Positions 24,165 to 33,097 of a stretch of DNA of 38,598 nucleotides are shown here, piece after piece (within the stretch, counting starts at the first letter, position 1; the number at the start of each line of letters is the position of its first letter). Both the position numbers and the translations under genes were made by a program. The notes under the pieces were generated by a model. That model made no database searches and was not told the origin of the DNA. It was given only the letters and a program-made list of their open reading frames with translations. The DNA lies in NCBI GenBank assembly GCA_037132075.1, contig JBAXPV010000036.1, forward strand, positions 1-38,598, written 5' to 3'. The stretch is from JBAXPV01 sp037132075. GTDB lineage: Bacteria; Bacteroidota; Bacteroidia; Bacteroidales; CAIXZF01.

Positions 24165-25850
24165 TTACTTGATGGGTTTGAGCTCAGCTTTAACCTTCAC
24201 AGTCCCGTCAAGGATCCCTTTATAATAAGGTTCATTGTCAAGGGTTTCTTTCGCTTTCATCACGGCAGGATCAGCAGCCAGAGAAGCTTCCACCCTGCCT
24301 CTTTCATAATAATATCGTGTGACGATTTCATCCCGGATCAGCTTACTTATTTCTGCTTTATGGTCGTAGATAGATTGAGTTCTAAGCTGGGCGATCTTTT
24401 GTTTCAGTTTGAGGTAATCTTCCTGGATCGGGGCAAAGTCATTTTCCTTTTCCGCATTTTTTTTCATCTCCTCAAGGCTTGCCTCTGCAGGTGTAACAAA
24501 GTCATCGTAACCTTTATCCTTCACAAAACTCACAAAATCGTTATAAACCACGTCAGTCACTTTAAAATCACGCGGTCCTGAAATGCTGTCATGCTGCGTT
24601 TTGAATTTCGTTGCAAAATCAAAGATGAGGTACTTGCTCAGAAGATTCTGAACGATATCAGAATAGCGATTGGGTGACAAATAGACATCCGGTTCTATCC
24701 CACCTCCATCATACACAATACGTCCGCTTTTTGTTTTAAAGGCCGTGATCAGCGAATCCGGAATTTTACCAAAGTTTCCTTCTGCATCTTTATGGGAATA
24801 GTCGATCGCCTGGATACATCTGCCACTGGGAATATAATATTTTGCAACCGTAACTTTAACCTGTGAATTATAGGAGAGTGGTAAAACATTCTGAACCAAC
24901 CCTTTACCATAGGATCTCTGGCCGATAATGACAGCCCTGTCAAGGTCTTGCATCGTGCCGGCTAGAATCTCTGAGGCTGACGCAGAATTTTTATCGACCA
25001 GGAATACCAGCGGAATGTCTTTATCCGCTGCGGGCATCATGGTCTTATAACTAATATTGGCAGAAGCCAATCTACCTTTGGTACTCACGATCAGCTGATC
25101 ACGATCGATGAACAGGTTGGCAATATTGACAGCCTCATTTAAGAGTCCACCGCCATTGCCCCTCAAGTCGAACACCAATGCTTTCAATTTTCCCTGAGAT
25201 TTTAGTTTCATCAGGGTTTCTTTAACCTCATTGCCGGAGTTTTGGGTAAAACCGTTCATTTTCAGATATCCGATGTGATCATCGAGCATCCCGAAATAAG
25301 GGATGTTTTCAACCTGAATATTTTCACGATTGAGGTTTATTTCATAAGGTTTCGACTCACCTCGCTGAACCAGCAGCTTAATGGCATTACCAGGCTGGCC
25401 TCTGAGGAAATTACTGGCGTCATCAACACTCCGGTTCCTGGTTGATGTGCCATTAATTTCCAGAACCTTATCCCCTGCAATGAGACCAGCTTTATCCGCC
25501 GGGCTGTTTTTATAAGGCTCAGAAATAAATAGAAAATCACCTTTTTTGTGAATAGTCGCTCCAATACCACCATATTGTCCTGTGGTCATAAACCGATAAT
25601 CCTCGATTTCCGATTCAGGGATGTAATTGGTATAGGGATCGAGTGTGGCCAGCATGGCATCGATCCCGGTTTTCATCAGTTCTCCTGGCTTTACAGTTTC
25701 TACATAGTTTAAGTCAATCTGTTTGTAAAGGCTGGTGAAAACATCCAGGTTTTTTGAGATCTCAAATAAATCCTGGTCTTGTGCCCTCACGAACACAGGA
25801 CTAAAGATGAGAACCAATAAAAGGCCAATTAAGGATTTGTTATAATTCAT
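24165..25850 (-). CDS. S41 family carboxy-terminal processing protease
   Basis: A signal peptide (MNYNKSLIGLLLVLIFSPVF) is followed by a PDZ domain (~90-165, with GGIGATI and PADKAGLIAGDKVLEING) and an S41 protease domain. The catalytic pair is S291 in NSASASEILAG and K316 in YGKGLVQ, 25 residues apart as in known CtpA/Prc enzymes. The C-terminal ~170 residues are helical and specific to this group. I use the ATG at 25850; an in-frame GTG at 25874 touches the yidD stop and would spoil the signal peptide. It acts in the periplasm. Confidence 0.92.
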   Translation of the reverse strand: MNYNKSLIGLLLVLIFSPVFVRAQDQDLFEISKNLDVFTSLYKQIDLNYVETVKPGELMKTGIDAMLATLDPYTNYIPESEIEDYRFMTTGQYGGIGATIHKKGDFLFISEPYKNSPADKAGLIAGDKVLEINGTSTRNRSVDDASNFLRGQPGNAIKLLVQRGESKPYEINLNRENIQVENIPYFGMLDDHIGYLKMNGFTQNSGNEVKETLMKLKSQGKLKALVFDLRGNGGGLLNEAVNIANLFIDRDQLIVSTKGRLASANISYKTMMPAADKDIPLVFLVDKNSASASEILAGTMQDLDRAVIIGQRSYGKGLVQNVLPLSYNSQVKVTVAKYYIPSGRCIQAIDYSHKDAEGNFGKIPDSLITAFKTKSGRIVYDGGGIEPDVYLSPNRYSDIVQNLLSKYLIFDFATKFKTQHDSISGPRDFKVTDVVYNDFVSFVKDKGYDDFVTPAEASLEEMKKNAEKENDFAPIQEDYLKLKQKIAQLRTQSIYDHKAEISKLIRDEIVTRYYYERGRVEASLAADPAVMKAKETLDNEPYYKGILDGTVKVKAELKPIK

Positions 25851-25873
25851 AAAAATAATTTTCTGATAAAACA

Positions 25874-26095
25874 CTATGGTACAGGGTCATACCCGCTTTT
25901 CCCCCAGGGACCGCAGGAAAGAAACCGTTTTAAAGTCAGCCAGCCACCCTTAAATGGACCATGTTTTTGTATGGCCTCCACCCCATACTGAGAACAGGAA
26001 GGGGTGTACCGACATGATGGCATCAGGTACGGTGACAGGGCAGCCTGGTAAAATCGGATCAACAAAATAAAAATACTAGCGAGGAGCTTTTTCAT
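25874..26095 (-). CDS. yidD: Membrane protein insertion efficiency factor YidD
   Basis: The 73-residue protein has the YidD signature (YQAALSPYLMPSCRYTPSC, then CSQYGVEAIQKHGPFKG and CGPWGKSGYDPVP). YidD sits at the inner membrane and aids insertion of proteins through YidC. It overlaps the end of rnpA by 20 nt, the usual rnpA-yidD arrangement. Confidence 0.95.
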   Translation of the reverse strand: MKKLLASIFILLIRFYQAALSPYLMPSCRYTPSCSQYGVEAIQKHGPFKGGWLTLKRFLSCGPWGKSGYDPVP

Positions 26096-26477
26096 GGATC
26101 TCCTTTAAACGCTTCAAAAGTAAGATTATTTTATCTTGGATGAAGGAGAATTCAAGCGCTTGTTTCCCATTATAAACAAAAGAGAAAATGCCGGCTTTTT
26201 GATTTTTCTCCAGATCTGCATAAAATGAAGGTTTTGTAAGCCTATAGGCTTCTCTCATCCTTCTTTTCAGCAGGTTACGCTGGTTTGCGTGTTTAAAAAA
26301 CCTTTTAGGCACTGCAAACATAACCTGGGTAATGACAGGATTCTCAGCCGAAACATCCAACCAGACCAGCTTAATCGGGTAATTGTGAAGGACAATACCT
26401 TCTTTAAATAGCCTGTCTATCTGTTTATGGTGCCGCAGTCGTTCCTTCTTTTTGAAGGTAAATAGATGCTCCGCCAT
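26076..26477 (-). CDS. rnpA: Ribonuclease P protein component
   Basis: RnpA helps the RNase P RNA bind precursor tRNAs and trim their 5' ends. The 133-residue protein has the basic RNR signature QRNLLKRRMREAYRL (about 66-80) and the N-terminal KKERLRHHKQIDRLFKEG motif. rpmH, often its upstream neighbour, is not here; instead hemD lies 25 nt upstream, an arrangement seen in Bacteroidales. Confidence 0.93.
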   Translation of the reverse strand: MAEHLFTFKKKERLRHHKQIDRLFKEGIVLHNYPIKLVWLDVSAENPVITQVMFAVPKRFFKHANQRNLLKRRMREAYRLTKPSFYADLEKNQKAGIFSFVYNGKQALEFSFIQDKIILLLKRLKEIHEKAPR

Positions 26478-26502
26478 GAGATTGGATAAAAAGTCTGTAG
26501 GC

Positions 26503-27255
26503 TTATTTTTTCTTTAAGCTATTCTCAATAAACTGTTCCAACGCCATAGTCATGGAAGGAGCAGTCTTCGTCGGGGCCTGGATGTTCAAAACCAGCCCGC
26601 TATCTTTTACGGCTTTCGCTGTAGAAGGACCGACAGCACCGATCAGGGTTTCTCCTTGTTGAAAATCCGGGAAGTTGGTAAACAAAGATTTAATACCGGC
26701 TGGGCTAAAAAATATCAACAAGTCATACTTGCTAATATCAATTTCAGACAAATCGGAAGGGACAGTACAATAGAAATTCGCTCTTTTATATTCTATCCCA
26801 TTCTTTTCCAACATCTTAGGTATATCATTCTTGCTGATGTCGGAACAAGGAAGCAAAAAACGTTCTGTTTTATGCTTCTTGATAATGTCAAGTAAATCAG
26901 CAAATTCCTGTTTACCGTGAAAGATTTTCCTTTTCCGGTACTGGACATATTTCTGCAGGTAAAAAGCTGTTGCTTCCGTCAGGCAGAAATATTTCATCGT
27001 TTCAGGAACCTCAAAGCGCATTTCCTTGGCCAACCTAAAATAGTGGTCAACGGCATTGCGGCTGGTCAGGATGAGGGCAGAATAATCTTCTAGATGAATT
27101 CGTTCTTTACGAAATTCTTTCGCATCAACTCCTTCAATCTTGATAAATTTGAAGTAGTCAACTTTGATATTATACTTCTTCGAGATCTCCTGGTAAGGGG
27201 ATTTCTCGGTCTCAGTAGGTTGGGGCTGGGAAACCAGGATGCTTCTGATTTTCAT
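26503..27255 (-). CDS. hemD: Uroporphyrinogen-III synthase
   Basis: HemD closes and inverts ring D of hydroxymethylbilane to give uroporphyrinogen III, in haem and cobalamin synthesis. The 250-residue protein has the two-lobed HemD layout with SALILTSRNAVDHYF in the first lobe and LLIFFSPAGIKSLF followed by IGAVGPSTAKAVKDSG in the second. The family is weakly conserved in sequence, but these motifs are typical. No other hem gene is in the window. Confidence 0.88.
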   Translation of the reverse strand: MKIRSILVSQPQPTETEKSPYQEISKKYNIKVDYFKFIKIEGVDAKEFRKERIHLEDYSALILTSRNAVDHYFRLAKEMRFEVPETMKYFCLTEATAFYLQKYVQYRKRKIFHGKQEFADLLDIIKKHKTERFLLPCSDISKNDIPKMLEKNGIEYKRANFYCTVPSDLSEIDISKYDLLIFFSPAGIKSLFTNFPDFQQGETLIGAVGPSTAKAVKDSGLVLNIQAPTKTAPSMTMALEQFIENSLKKK

Positions 27256-27380
27256 TTTTTTTGCATTTGGAAATTCAACTGATTCACAAGTTTTGCAGTT
27301 TTAAGTTTAATACAATACCAAAAGTCTATCGGTACGAGCATTAAAAATCAAAGCTGTTAACTCATATTAATTCAGGGCTG

Positions 27381-27388
27381 CAAAATTA
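27381..27388 (-). promoter_or_regulatory. Possible -7 element upstream of hemD
   Basis: TAATTTTG on the minus strand fits TAnnTTTG, just after the DUF4271 stop and about 125 nt before the hemD ATG. A -33 match was not found. Confidence 0.3.
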
Positions 27389-27398
27389 GAAAAAAAAA

Positions 27399-28430
27399 TC
27401 ATGCGGGAAGAAATTTCATGATAAGCTTTATCAGAATCACTGTCGGCAAGACTTCAATTGTTGTAAAAAACAGCAGCAGATAGAGAAAAGAGTATTTTGT
27501 TTCACTCAAACCAAGGAAGAATGCCCTTATCAACCTGTAAGCAAAAATTAAAGCCAGTACCAGCAAGCATATTTGAAGCATCATGAAAGAATCAGCAAAG
27601 ATGATCCAAAGCTGTAAAACAAGAATGAGCATCCCTTCAAAAAGATTAAATACGAATAGAACCAGTATGTATTCCTGCGATGTTGCATACGTTTTAAAGA
27701 TAATTCCTGCAAAACGAATGGCAAGGATTTTAAGCCCATAAAGAGCAGCGAATGCACCCAACATTAGAAGATAGACTGATGCCATCCCCAGTGGCCCGCT
27801 TGGCACTGAATAGCCCAGATAATAATGGTTGACCTCCAGGATCAACAGCGGAATACACAAGAGGTATATCACAAAAAGATAAATACTGATTTGCTCATTG
27901 TACAAGTCGCCGTTTCGCATCAATTGAGCGAGAAAACGACTGTTGGCGCAAGCCCTGATTATCTGAAACAATCGCTTCCCATAATAATAATGTGCAGCGG
28001 CTAACATTACAAATCCCAGGAAGATAACTACAAAGGAAATCTCATTACCAGACCATGGAATTCTTTGTTTTTGAAACTTGTGCGTTTTTAAGGCATGTGG
28101 GGCAAAGAATGGTTTAATCCGGGCTAAAACAGGAAGACTATCTGCTTTAAACCTCAGACTTGAATCTAAAAGCACAATATATCCCGGCCTGAGGGATTCT
28201 TTCTTTTTAACCGTACCCTCAGCCACCGCGTTTAAAAGGGGGGCAAAATCACTAAAAGTCGAAACAAAGACAGAATCCGGACTGAGCGTTTCAGTAACAT
28301 CCTGGTTCTGAGCTTTGGCATCTGCGGAAACTGCCAACAACAACAGCAGCAATAAAAAAAGATTGGCAGTCAATGACAGCCAATCTTTTTTAATATTCAA
28401 CAAAACACTTAATAAACGACTCTGGGACAA
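27399..28430 (-). CDS. DUF4271 membrane protein
   Basis: This protein of up to 343 residues has a hydrophobic N-terminus, a soluble part and then about six membrane segments, matching the Bacteroidota DUF4271 family, often found next to hemD. Its function is unknown. The start is unclear: the longest frame begins at a TTG (28430), other TTG codons lie near 28400, and no ATG is available before the hydrophobic stretch. A strong terminator-like hairpin (28354-28391) lies inside these first codons. Confidence 0.8.
   Translation of the reverse strand: MSQSRLLSVLLNIKKDWLSLTANLFLLLLLLLAVSADAKAQNQDVTETLSPDSVFVSTFSDFAPLLNAVAEGTVKKKESLRPGYIVLLDSSLRFKADSLPVLARIKPFFAPHALKTHKFQKQRIPWSGNEISFVVIFLGFVMLAAAHYYYGKRLFQIIRACANSRFLAQLMRNGDLYNEQISIYLFVIYLLCIPLLILEVNHYYLGYSVPSGPLGMASVYLLMLGAFAALYGLKILAIRFAGIIFKTYATSQEYILVLFVFNLFEGMLILVLQLWIIFADSFMMLQICLLVLALIFAYRLIRAFFLGLSETKYSFLYLLLFFTTIEVLPTVILIKLIMKFLPA
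28354..28391 (-). terminator. Terminator-like hairpin inside the DUF4271 start region
   Basis: GATTGGC (28361-28367) and GCCAATC (28379-28385) form a stem with an inner GTC/GAC pair, flanked by seven As on one side and six Ts on the other, so it could stop transcription on either strand. On the minus strand it would end transcripts from the two beta-barrel genes, but it overlaps codons of the DUF4271 gene. Confidence 0.65.
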
Positions 28431-28441
28431 GTTATTAATGT

Positions 28442-29191
28442 CTAAAACGTATACAATATTCCGAAATGCACACCCATGAATGTAGCATTATTGAAGCCAT
28501 ATTTTTTGTCTTTTGCGCTGATGCTCTCATATCTGAGGTTGACATTCAGTAACAACTGGTCTGTAATATCATATAAAATTCCAACCATAGGAGCCAGCCC
28601 GAACTTAGTCATTTTATCAATTTTTTCGTTTCTCAGCCACAAGGAGTCCTGGTTAACCGAAAAATTAATTTTGGAACTGATAATATTCATCCCAAGGTTA
28701 ATTCCGAAAAACGGCCGCAATGGGCCTTTCCCGAAATAAAATGTCCCCTTCAAATTTAAAGGAATGATCTTGTATGTCGATTTATCAAATTTCACCAATG
28801 AATCATTTTTGGTATCATAAGAGAAATTATACATACCCGTATTTGCGCCCACTGAAAAGCTTGGATTGACGAAATATTCTCCATCAACATTAATTCCGAT
28901 GCCACCTTTGACGCCAATAGAGCCGACAGCAGTATCCGACTTTTTAAAGTTGCCCATTGGCATGGTGTAAATCAAACCTACCCCTGCGATTGCTTTAAGA
29001 TCAGAACCGCCCTTTTTACTGGATTTCTTTTTCTTTCTTCTTCTTTTCTTAGCGAGTAAAGAAGAAAAATCATCTGAATTGGAAATACCAGCCTCATTGG
29101 ATGAAGCGGGTTTTACGGAATAGGCCATCTTTGCTTCAGCAAAATCAAAAACAAAGAGGAAGACAAGGAACAAAAGGAAGAGTTTCTTCAT
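28442..29191 (-). CDS. Outer-membrane beta-barrel protein 1
   Basis: The 249-residue protein has a signal peptide (MKKLFLLFLVFLFVFDFAEA), a Lys/Arg-rich linker (KKRRRKKKKSSKKGG) and a C-terminal barrel of about eight amphipathic strands ending GVHFGILYTF. The terminal aromatic residue is typical of barrel insertion signals. It resembles porin-family/OmpW-like small barrels of Bacteroidota. The function is unknown. Its neighbour at 29267 has the same layout, so the two are probably distant paralogues. Confidence 0.8.
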   Translation of the reverse strand: MKKLFLLFLVFLFVFDFAEAKMAYSVKPASSNEAGISNSDDFSSLLAKKRRRKKKKSSKKGGSDLKAIAGVGLIYTMPMGNFKKSDTAVGSIGVKGGIGINVDGEYFVNPSFSVGANTGMYNFSYDTKNDSLVKFDKSTYKIIPLNLKGTFYFGKGPLRPFFGINLGMNIISSKINFSVNQDSLWLRNEKIDKMTKFGLAPMVGILYDITDQLLLNVNLRYESISAKDKKYGFNNATFMGVHFGILYTF

Positions 29192-29266
29192 GCTTTTTTT
29201 AACACATTAGGGTTTAACATTGACATATTCTCTGCAGATCACAAGTGAGTTTACGTCCTTAAAAAA

Positions 29267-29965
29267 TCAAAGCTTATAAATAACCCCAAATTTTATACCC
29301 ATAGAATTTGAGGCGCCACCTTTCGGGAACAGGAAGAAGAACTGAGCTCCGAAGTTTGCTGCAAATTGCTCATCAATATCATAATAAAATCCAAACATAG
29401 GAGAGACGCCTAAGCAGCTCATATTCAGACTTCTTGGGGTTTCCTTCCCTGGAACTGTTGTGCCGGAAACCGGGTCAAAATAAGGAGCACTCATGAAAGA
29501 ATAGTCTCTTTTTGAAACATAATAACCAATGCTCAAAGCTCCGTAAGGCCTAAAGGGTTGTTCTTTAAAGAAATAGGTAGCTTTTAATGCGATTGGGATG
29601 AACGTTTGTTTCCCGACACCAAGGTTAACCGGATCAGTTTTAAAGTACATCAGGCCAGTCTCCAGTCCTGCACTAATATTCTCATTAATGAAATATTCTC
29701 CCGAAACCAAGACATCAATACCACTCTTCACCGAATCTTTAAATCCACCCAGACGGATACCAGGCATGAGAGAAAAACCCAAATAGATATTACTTTCACC
29801 TGCACTGCTACTTTTTTGCTGCACCTTTGGAACAGGTGGTGCTGCAGGGACATCCGGAAGGATCACAGGTTTATAACTAACTTGTGCTAAAACGCTAATC
29901 CCCATGAGGATAAGCAGGGAAATGCTGGCAATTATCTTTCTCATAAACAGCTTGCTAAAACTCAT
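29267..29965 (-). CDS. Outer-membrane beta-barrel protein 2
   Basis: The 232-residue protein has a signal peptide (MRKIIASISLLILMGISVLA), a short Pro-rich linker and a small barrel ending GIKFGVIYKL. Two ATGs are possible, 29965 and 29944; the second begins exactly at the signal peptide, so 29965 may be too long by seven residues. It lies 75 nt before the similar barrel gene at 28442, on the same strand. Confidence 0.8.
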   Translation of the reverse strand: MSFSKLFMRKIIASISLLILMGISVLAQVSYKPVILPDVPAAPPVPKVQQKSSSAGESNIYLGFSLMPGIRLGGFKDSVKSGIDVLVSGEYFINENISAGLETGLMYFKTDPVNLGVGKQTFIPIALKATYFFKEQPFRPYGALSIGYYVSKRDYSFMSAPYFDPVSGTTVPGKETPRSLNMSCLGVSPMFGFYYDIDEQFAANFGAQFFFLFPKGGASNSMGIKFGVIYKL

Positions 29966-30108
29966 CCAAACCTACAAGTTTTTTCTGACTCCACAAGAGA
30001 AATAAAGAAAAAAAATCCTTTCATCCCCAATATCAGGCATTTGGCCGCGAAGCTTCCTTTCAGAAAGCCCATTTCATGTTTTAATGTAATAACCTGAATT
30101 GCTGTATT

Positions 30109-30876
30109 TTATCCTGAAGCCACAAAGCGTACCGGCAGTGTAAGTAAGACATTCACAGCCTTCCCAAGCCTGCGGCCTGGTGTCCACAAAGGCATTGCAC
30201 GAACGGCACGGACAGCAAGAGTGTCATAAACGGGATTTAGTGAGCGTGTGACTTTTATCTTTTCAACCCTGCCAATACTGCTAACCATAAAACTCACATG
30301 CACCAGCCCCCCTATCTTTTTAACAGCAGCATTGTCAGTATATTTAATGTTATCCCTCAGGTATTTATCCAAGGCCGTTCTTCCGCCGGGGAATTCCGGG
30401 AAACGCTCCACCCTGACGTACACTGCTCCGCTGTCACTTCCCTCGCCTTCCAGATTTTTAACAATCGTTTTATCACCCCGTTTGTTGAGGGTGTCAATAA
30501 TGTCAGGCTTGTTTTTATCTTCAGGATTCTGAATTTCTTTTTCCGGGCTGACGATCGGTGTTAAAACCGGCCGTGTCTTTTCCAGAATTGTCTCTTGTGA
30601 TTTAGGGATATCAGGTATTGCTGGTGGAGTGCTCAACTCATGGAGGTCCAGGCTTGATGACTCATACATGGCCATCATATCGCCTGCAGATACATGCGAA
30701 TCGTTTTTGAAATAATAAAAAGAAAAAATGATCAAGAAAAAAATCACTGACACCAAGGATACCAGCAGCAATGCATTGCTAACAACCCTGGCATAGGCTT
30801 TCCTGAGCGGGTAGGCTCCATAGTCCCTGTTACGGTTCTCAAATGTAATTGGGTCAAGGTCGTTGAACATTGGCAT
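30109..30876 (-). CDS. TonB-family energy transducer
   Basis: The 255-residue protein begins with the Bacteroidota TonB-type motif FENRNRDYGAYPLRKAY, has one membrane segment (about 33-56) and a Pro/Glu/Lys-rich periplasmic linker. The C-terminal TonB domain shows KKIGGLVHVSFMVSSIGRV and the pattern AVRAMPLWTPGRRLGKAVN. It should link ExbBD energy to outer-membrane receptors, but no exbBD genes are in the window. Confidence 0.88.
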   Translation of the reverse strand: MPMFNDLDPITFENRNRDYGAYPLRKAYARVVSNALLLVSLVSVIFFLIIFSFYYFKNDSHVSAGDMMAMYESSSLDLHELSTPPAIPDIPKSQETILEKTRPVLTPIVSPEKEIQNPEDKNKPDIIDTLNKRGDKTIVKNLEGEGSDSGAVYVRVERFPEFPGGRTALDKYLRDNIKYTDNAAVKKIGGLVHVSFMVSSIGRVEKIKVTRSLNPVYDTLAVRAVRAMPLWTPGRRLGKAVNVLLTLPVRFVASG

Positions 30877-30888
30877 GCTGATTCAACG

Positions 30889-30896
30889 CAAAAGTA
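30889..30896 (-). promoter_or_regulatory. Possible -7 element for the tonB-like gene
   Basis: TACTTTTG on the minus strand, 12 nt before the ATG at 30876. The leader would be very short, and no -33 match was found. Confidence 0.35.
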
Positions 30897-31025
30897 AAGA
30901 ATCGCGTATAATTTTCGCAGATTTTGTAATAATGCTCTGGAAATCGCGCCAATCAAGAAATATGGGGCTCCTCTTTAAAACGATTTTAAATTGTATTACG
31001 GAAATCCTAAAGCCTTAAGAATTTG

Positions 31026-31033
31026 TACTTTTG
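31026..31033 (+). promoter_or_regulatory. Possible -7 element for pta
   Basis: TACTTTTG fits TAnnTTTG and lies 38 nt before the pta ATG. The -33 region has no clear TTTG. Confidence 0.4.
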
Positions 31034-31071
31034 CCCCTGCATTTGCGTTATTGCTTATTTAAAGAATTGTC

Positions 31072-32079
31072 ATGTCATTAATGGGACGCATCCGAGCCAA
31101 CGCAAAAAAGCTGAACAAGCGGATTGTACTGGCTGAAGGAACAGAAGAAAGAACTCTAAAGGCTGCCGATTTTATCCTGAAAGAAGAAATCGCCAATATT
31201 ACCCTAATCGGGAAACCTGAACAAATACAACAACTTGCCCTAGACCATACGCTAAATCACCTGGGAGAAGCCCGGGTCATCGACCCTTCCAATTACCCTG
31301 AGCGTGAGGAATACAGCCAATTGCTATTCGAAATCCGAAAAGCCAAGGGTATGACAAAAGATGAGGCTTACCAGCTTTGCGGAGACCCGCTTTACCTTGC
31401 AAGCCTGATGATAAAAACGGGCGCTGCCGATGGAGAGGTTGCCGGGGCTCTGAGGAAGACCGCTGATGTGCTTCGTCCTGCATTCCAGATCATACGCACG
31501 GCACCAGGCTTCACTATTGTCTCAGGAGCTTTTATCATGATTCTCCGCGACACCAGCTTCGGAGATGATGGCGTGATGCTCTTTGCAGATTGTGCTGTGC
31601 ATCCGAATCCAAGTGAGAAAGAGCTTGCCGAAATTGCTGTGGCAACTGCTTATACCGCCCAGAAAATTGCCGGAATCGACCCACGCGTGGCTTTGCTGAG
31701 TTTCTCTACCAAAGGAAGCGCTTCGCATCATATGGTCGACAAAGTTGCCACAGCCACGCGTATGGCCCGCGAAATGGCACCGCTCCTCAGGATCGACGGG
31801 GAACTCCAGGCTGATGCCGCCATCGTCGACACTATTGGTAAGAAAAAAGCTCCCGGAAGCCTTATCGCCGGAAAAGCCAATGTTTTGGTCTTTCCCAGCA
31901 TGGAATCAGGGAATATTGCTTATAAACTCGTTCAACGTATTGCCCATGCAGAAGCCATAGGCCCTATCCTCCAGGGCCTGGCTGCACCTGTAAATAACCT
32001 CAGCAGTGGATGCTCCGTAGAAGACATCATCAACATGATCGCTATCACCGCTTTACAGGCGGGAAATAATAAATTATAA
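31072..32079 (+). CDS. pta: Phosphate acetyltransferase
   Basis: Pta converts acetyl-CoA and phosphate to acetyl phosphate, which AckA uses to make ATP and acetate. The 335-residue protein is the short form, without the N-terminal regulatory domain of the enterobacterial enzyme. Motifs include RIVLAEGTEERTLKAA, LLSFSTKGSASHHMVDKV, VFPSMESGNIAYKLVQRI and the ending GCSVEDIINMIAITALQA. It lies 28 nt before the dehydrogenase-like gene, and ackA comes next, so all three are probably one operon. Confidence 0.95.
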   Translation: MSLMGRIRANAKKLNKRIVLAEGTEERTLKAADFILKEEIANITLIGKPEQIQQLALDHTLNHLGEARVIDPSNYPEREEYSQLLFEIRKAKGMTKDEAYQLCGDPLYLASLMIKTGAADGEVAGALRKTADVLRPAFQIIRTAPGFTIVSGAFIMILRDTSFGDDGVMLFADCAVHPNPSEKELAEIAVATAYTAQKIAGIDPRVALLSFSTKGSASHHMVDKVATATRMAREMAPLLRIDGELQADAAIVDTIGKKKAPGSLIAGKANVLVFPSMESGNIAYKLVQRIAHAEAIGPILQGLAAPVNNLSSGCSVEDIINMIAITALQAGNNKL

Positions 32080-32107
32080 CCAGGATTACTGCCCGAAAAA
32101 CTACATT

Positions 32108-33073
32108 ATGAGTGAAAAATTAGAAGATTTTAGTCTGAGGAAAGACCTGAATTTTAAAGGTGCTCTTTCCAAAATAGGCATCGTTGGCTGTGGTGCCATG
32201 GGACAAGAGATTGCACTTGTCATTAGCCAATCAGGCCTCGACGTGCTATTTGTCGACCTGAGTGAAGCCCGAATCGCAGAAATCACCTCCCGCATGAACA
32301 TGTTGCTGGACGAGATCATCAGCAAATGGGGAATGACACCCAACGAGAAGAAACTCATCCTCAGCCGGATCAAAGGGTCAACCGATTTTCGTGACCTAAG
32401 CGAATGTAATATCATCATCGAGACAATCAACACAAAAAAACGCGGCACCAGCATTGAGCTACGTCAAGAGGTCTTTAAAAAGATCGAAGCCTGTATTTCA
32501 AACGATACTGTCATCGTTTCAAATACTGCCACGCTGATGATCTCCGACCTCGCCAGTGTGCTGAAACACCCTGAAAGAGCCCTCGGAATGCATTTCATCT
32601 CACCTGTTAGGAAAGTCAAGATCGTGGAAGTCGTTAAGACTTTTATCACATCGGAAGAAGCCCTGGCGACGGTTTTGAAATTCGCCAAGCTTATCGGAAA
32701 AACCGTCATCAATATCGGTGAATCTCCGGGAAATATTACTACCCGCATGATTGTCCCTATCATCAATGAAGCCTGTGAGATCCTGATGGAAGGGGTTGCT
32801 GCCGTTTCAGAAATTGATGAAGCGATGCGTGAGGCTTTCGGATTGCAATTCGGCCCCCTCGAAATGGCCGACCGCATTGGCATCGACAAAGTCCTGAAGT
32901 GGATGGATAACCTTCATAATGAATTCGGCTATCAGAAATACCAGCCCAACCCGCTCATCAAACGCATGGTTCGCGCCAATCTCGTTGGCCGACGCACCGG
33001 TGAAGGTTTCTATAAATATATCGACGGAAAGAAAACAGCCAAACTCGGCACGATCCGCAACCTTGGACGCTAA
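32108..33073 (+). CDS. 3-hydroxyacyl-CoA dehydrogenase-like protein, altered active site
   Basis: This 321-residue protein has the NAD-binding fold (IGIVGCGAMGQEIA at 23-36) and the C-terminal helical domain of 3-hydroxybutyryl-CoA dehydrogenases (INEACEILMEGVA, GPLEMADRIGID). The catalytic His and Glu are kept (H162 in GMHF, E174 in KIVEVV). The catalytic Ser in the usual NTSS is Ala here (NTAT, A141), and the Asn of PGFVVNR is Thr (PGNITTR, T212). It may therefore not be a normal 3-hydroxyacyl-CoA dehydrogenase. It sits between pta and ackA, 24 nt before ackA. Confidence 0.85.
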   Translation: MSEKLEDFSLRKDLNFKGALSKIGIVGCGAMGQEIALVISQSGLDVLFVDLSEARIAEITSRMNMLLDEIISKWGMTPNEKKLILSRIKGSTDFRDLSECNIIIETINTKKRGTSIELRQEVFKKIEACISNDTVIVSNTATLMISDLASVLKHPERALGMHFISPVRKVKIVEVVKTFITSEEALATVLKFAKLIGKTVINIGESPGNITTRMIVPIINEACEILMEGVAAVSEIDEAMREAFGLQFGPLEMADRIGIDKVLKWMDNLHNEFGYQKYQPNPLIKRMVRANLVGRRTGEGFYKYIDGKKTAKLGTIRNLGR

Positions 33074-33097
33074 CCCCCAACACTCAACCCTACACTC

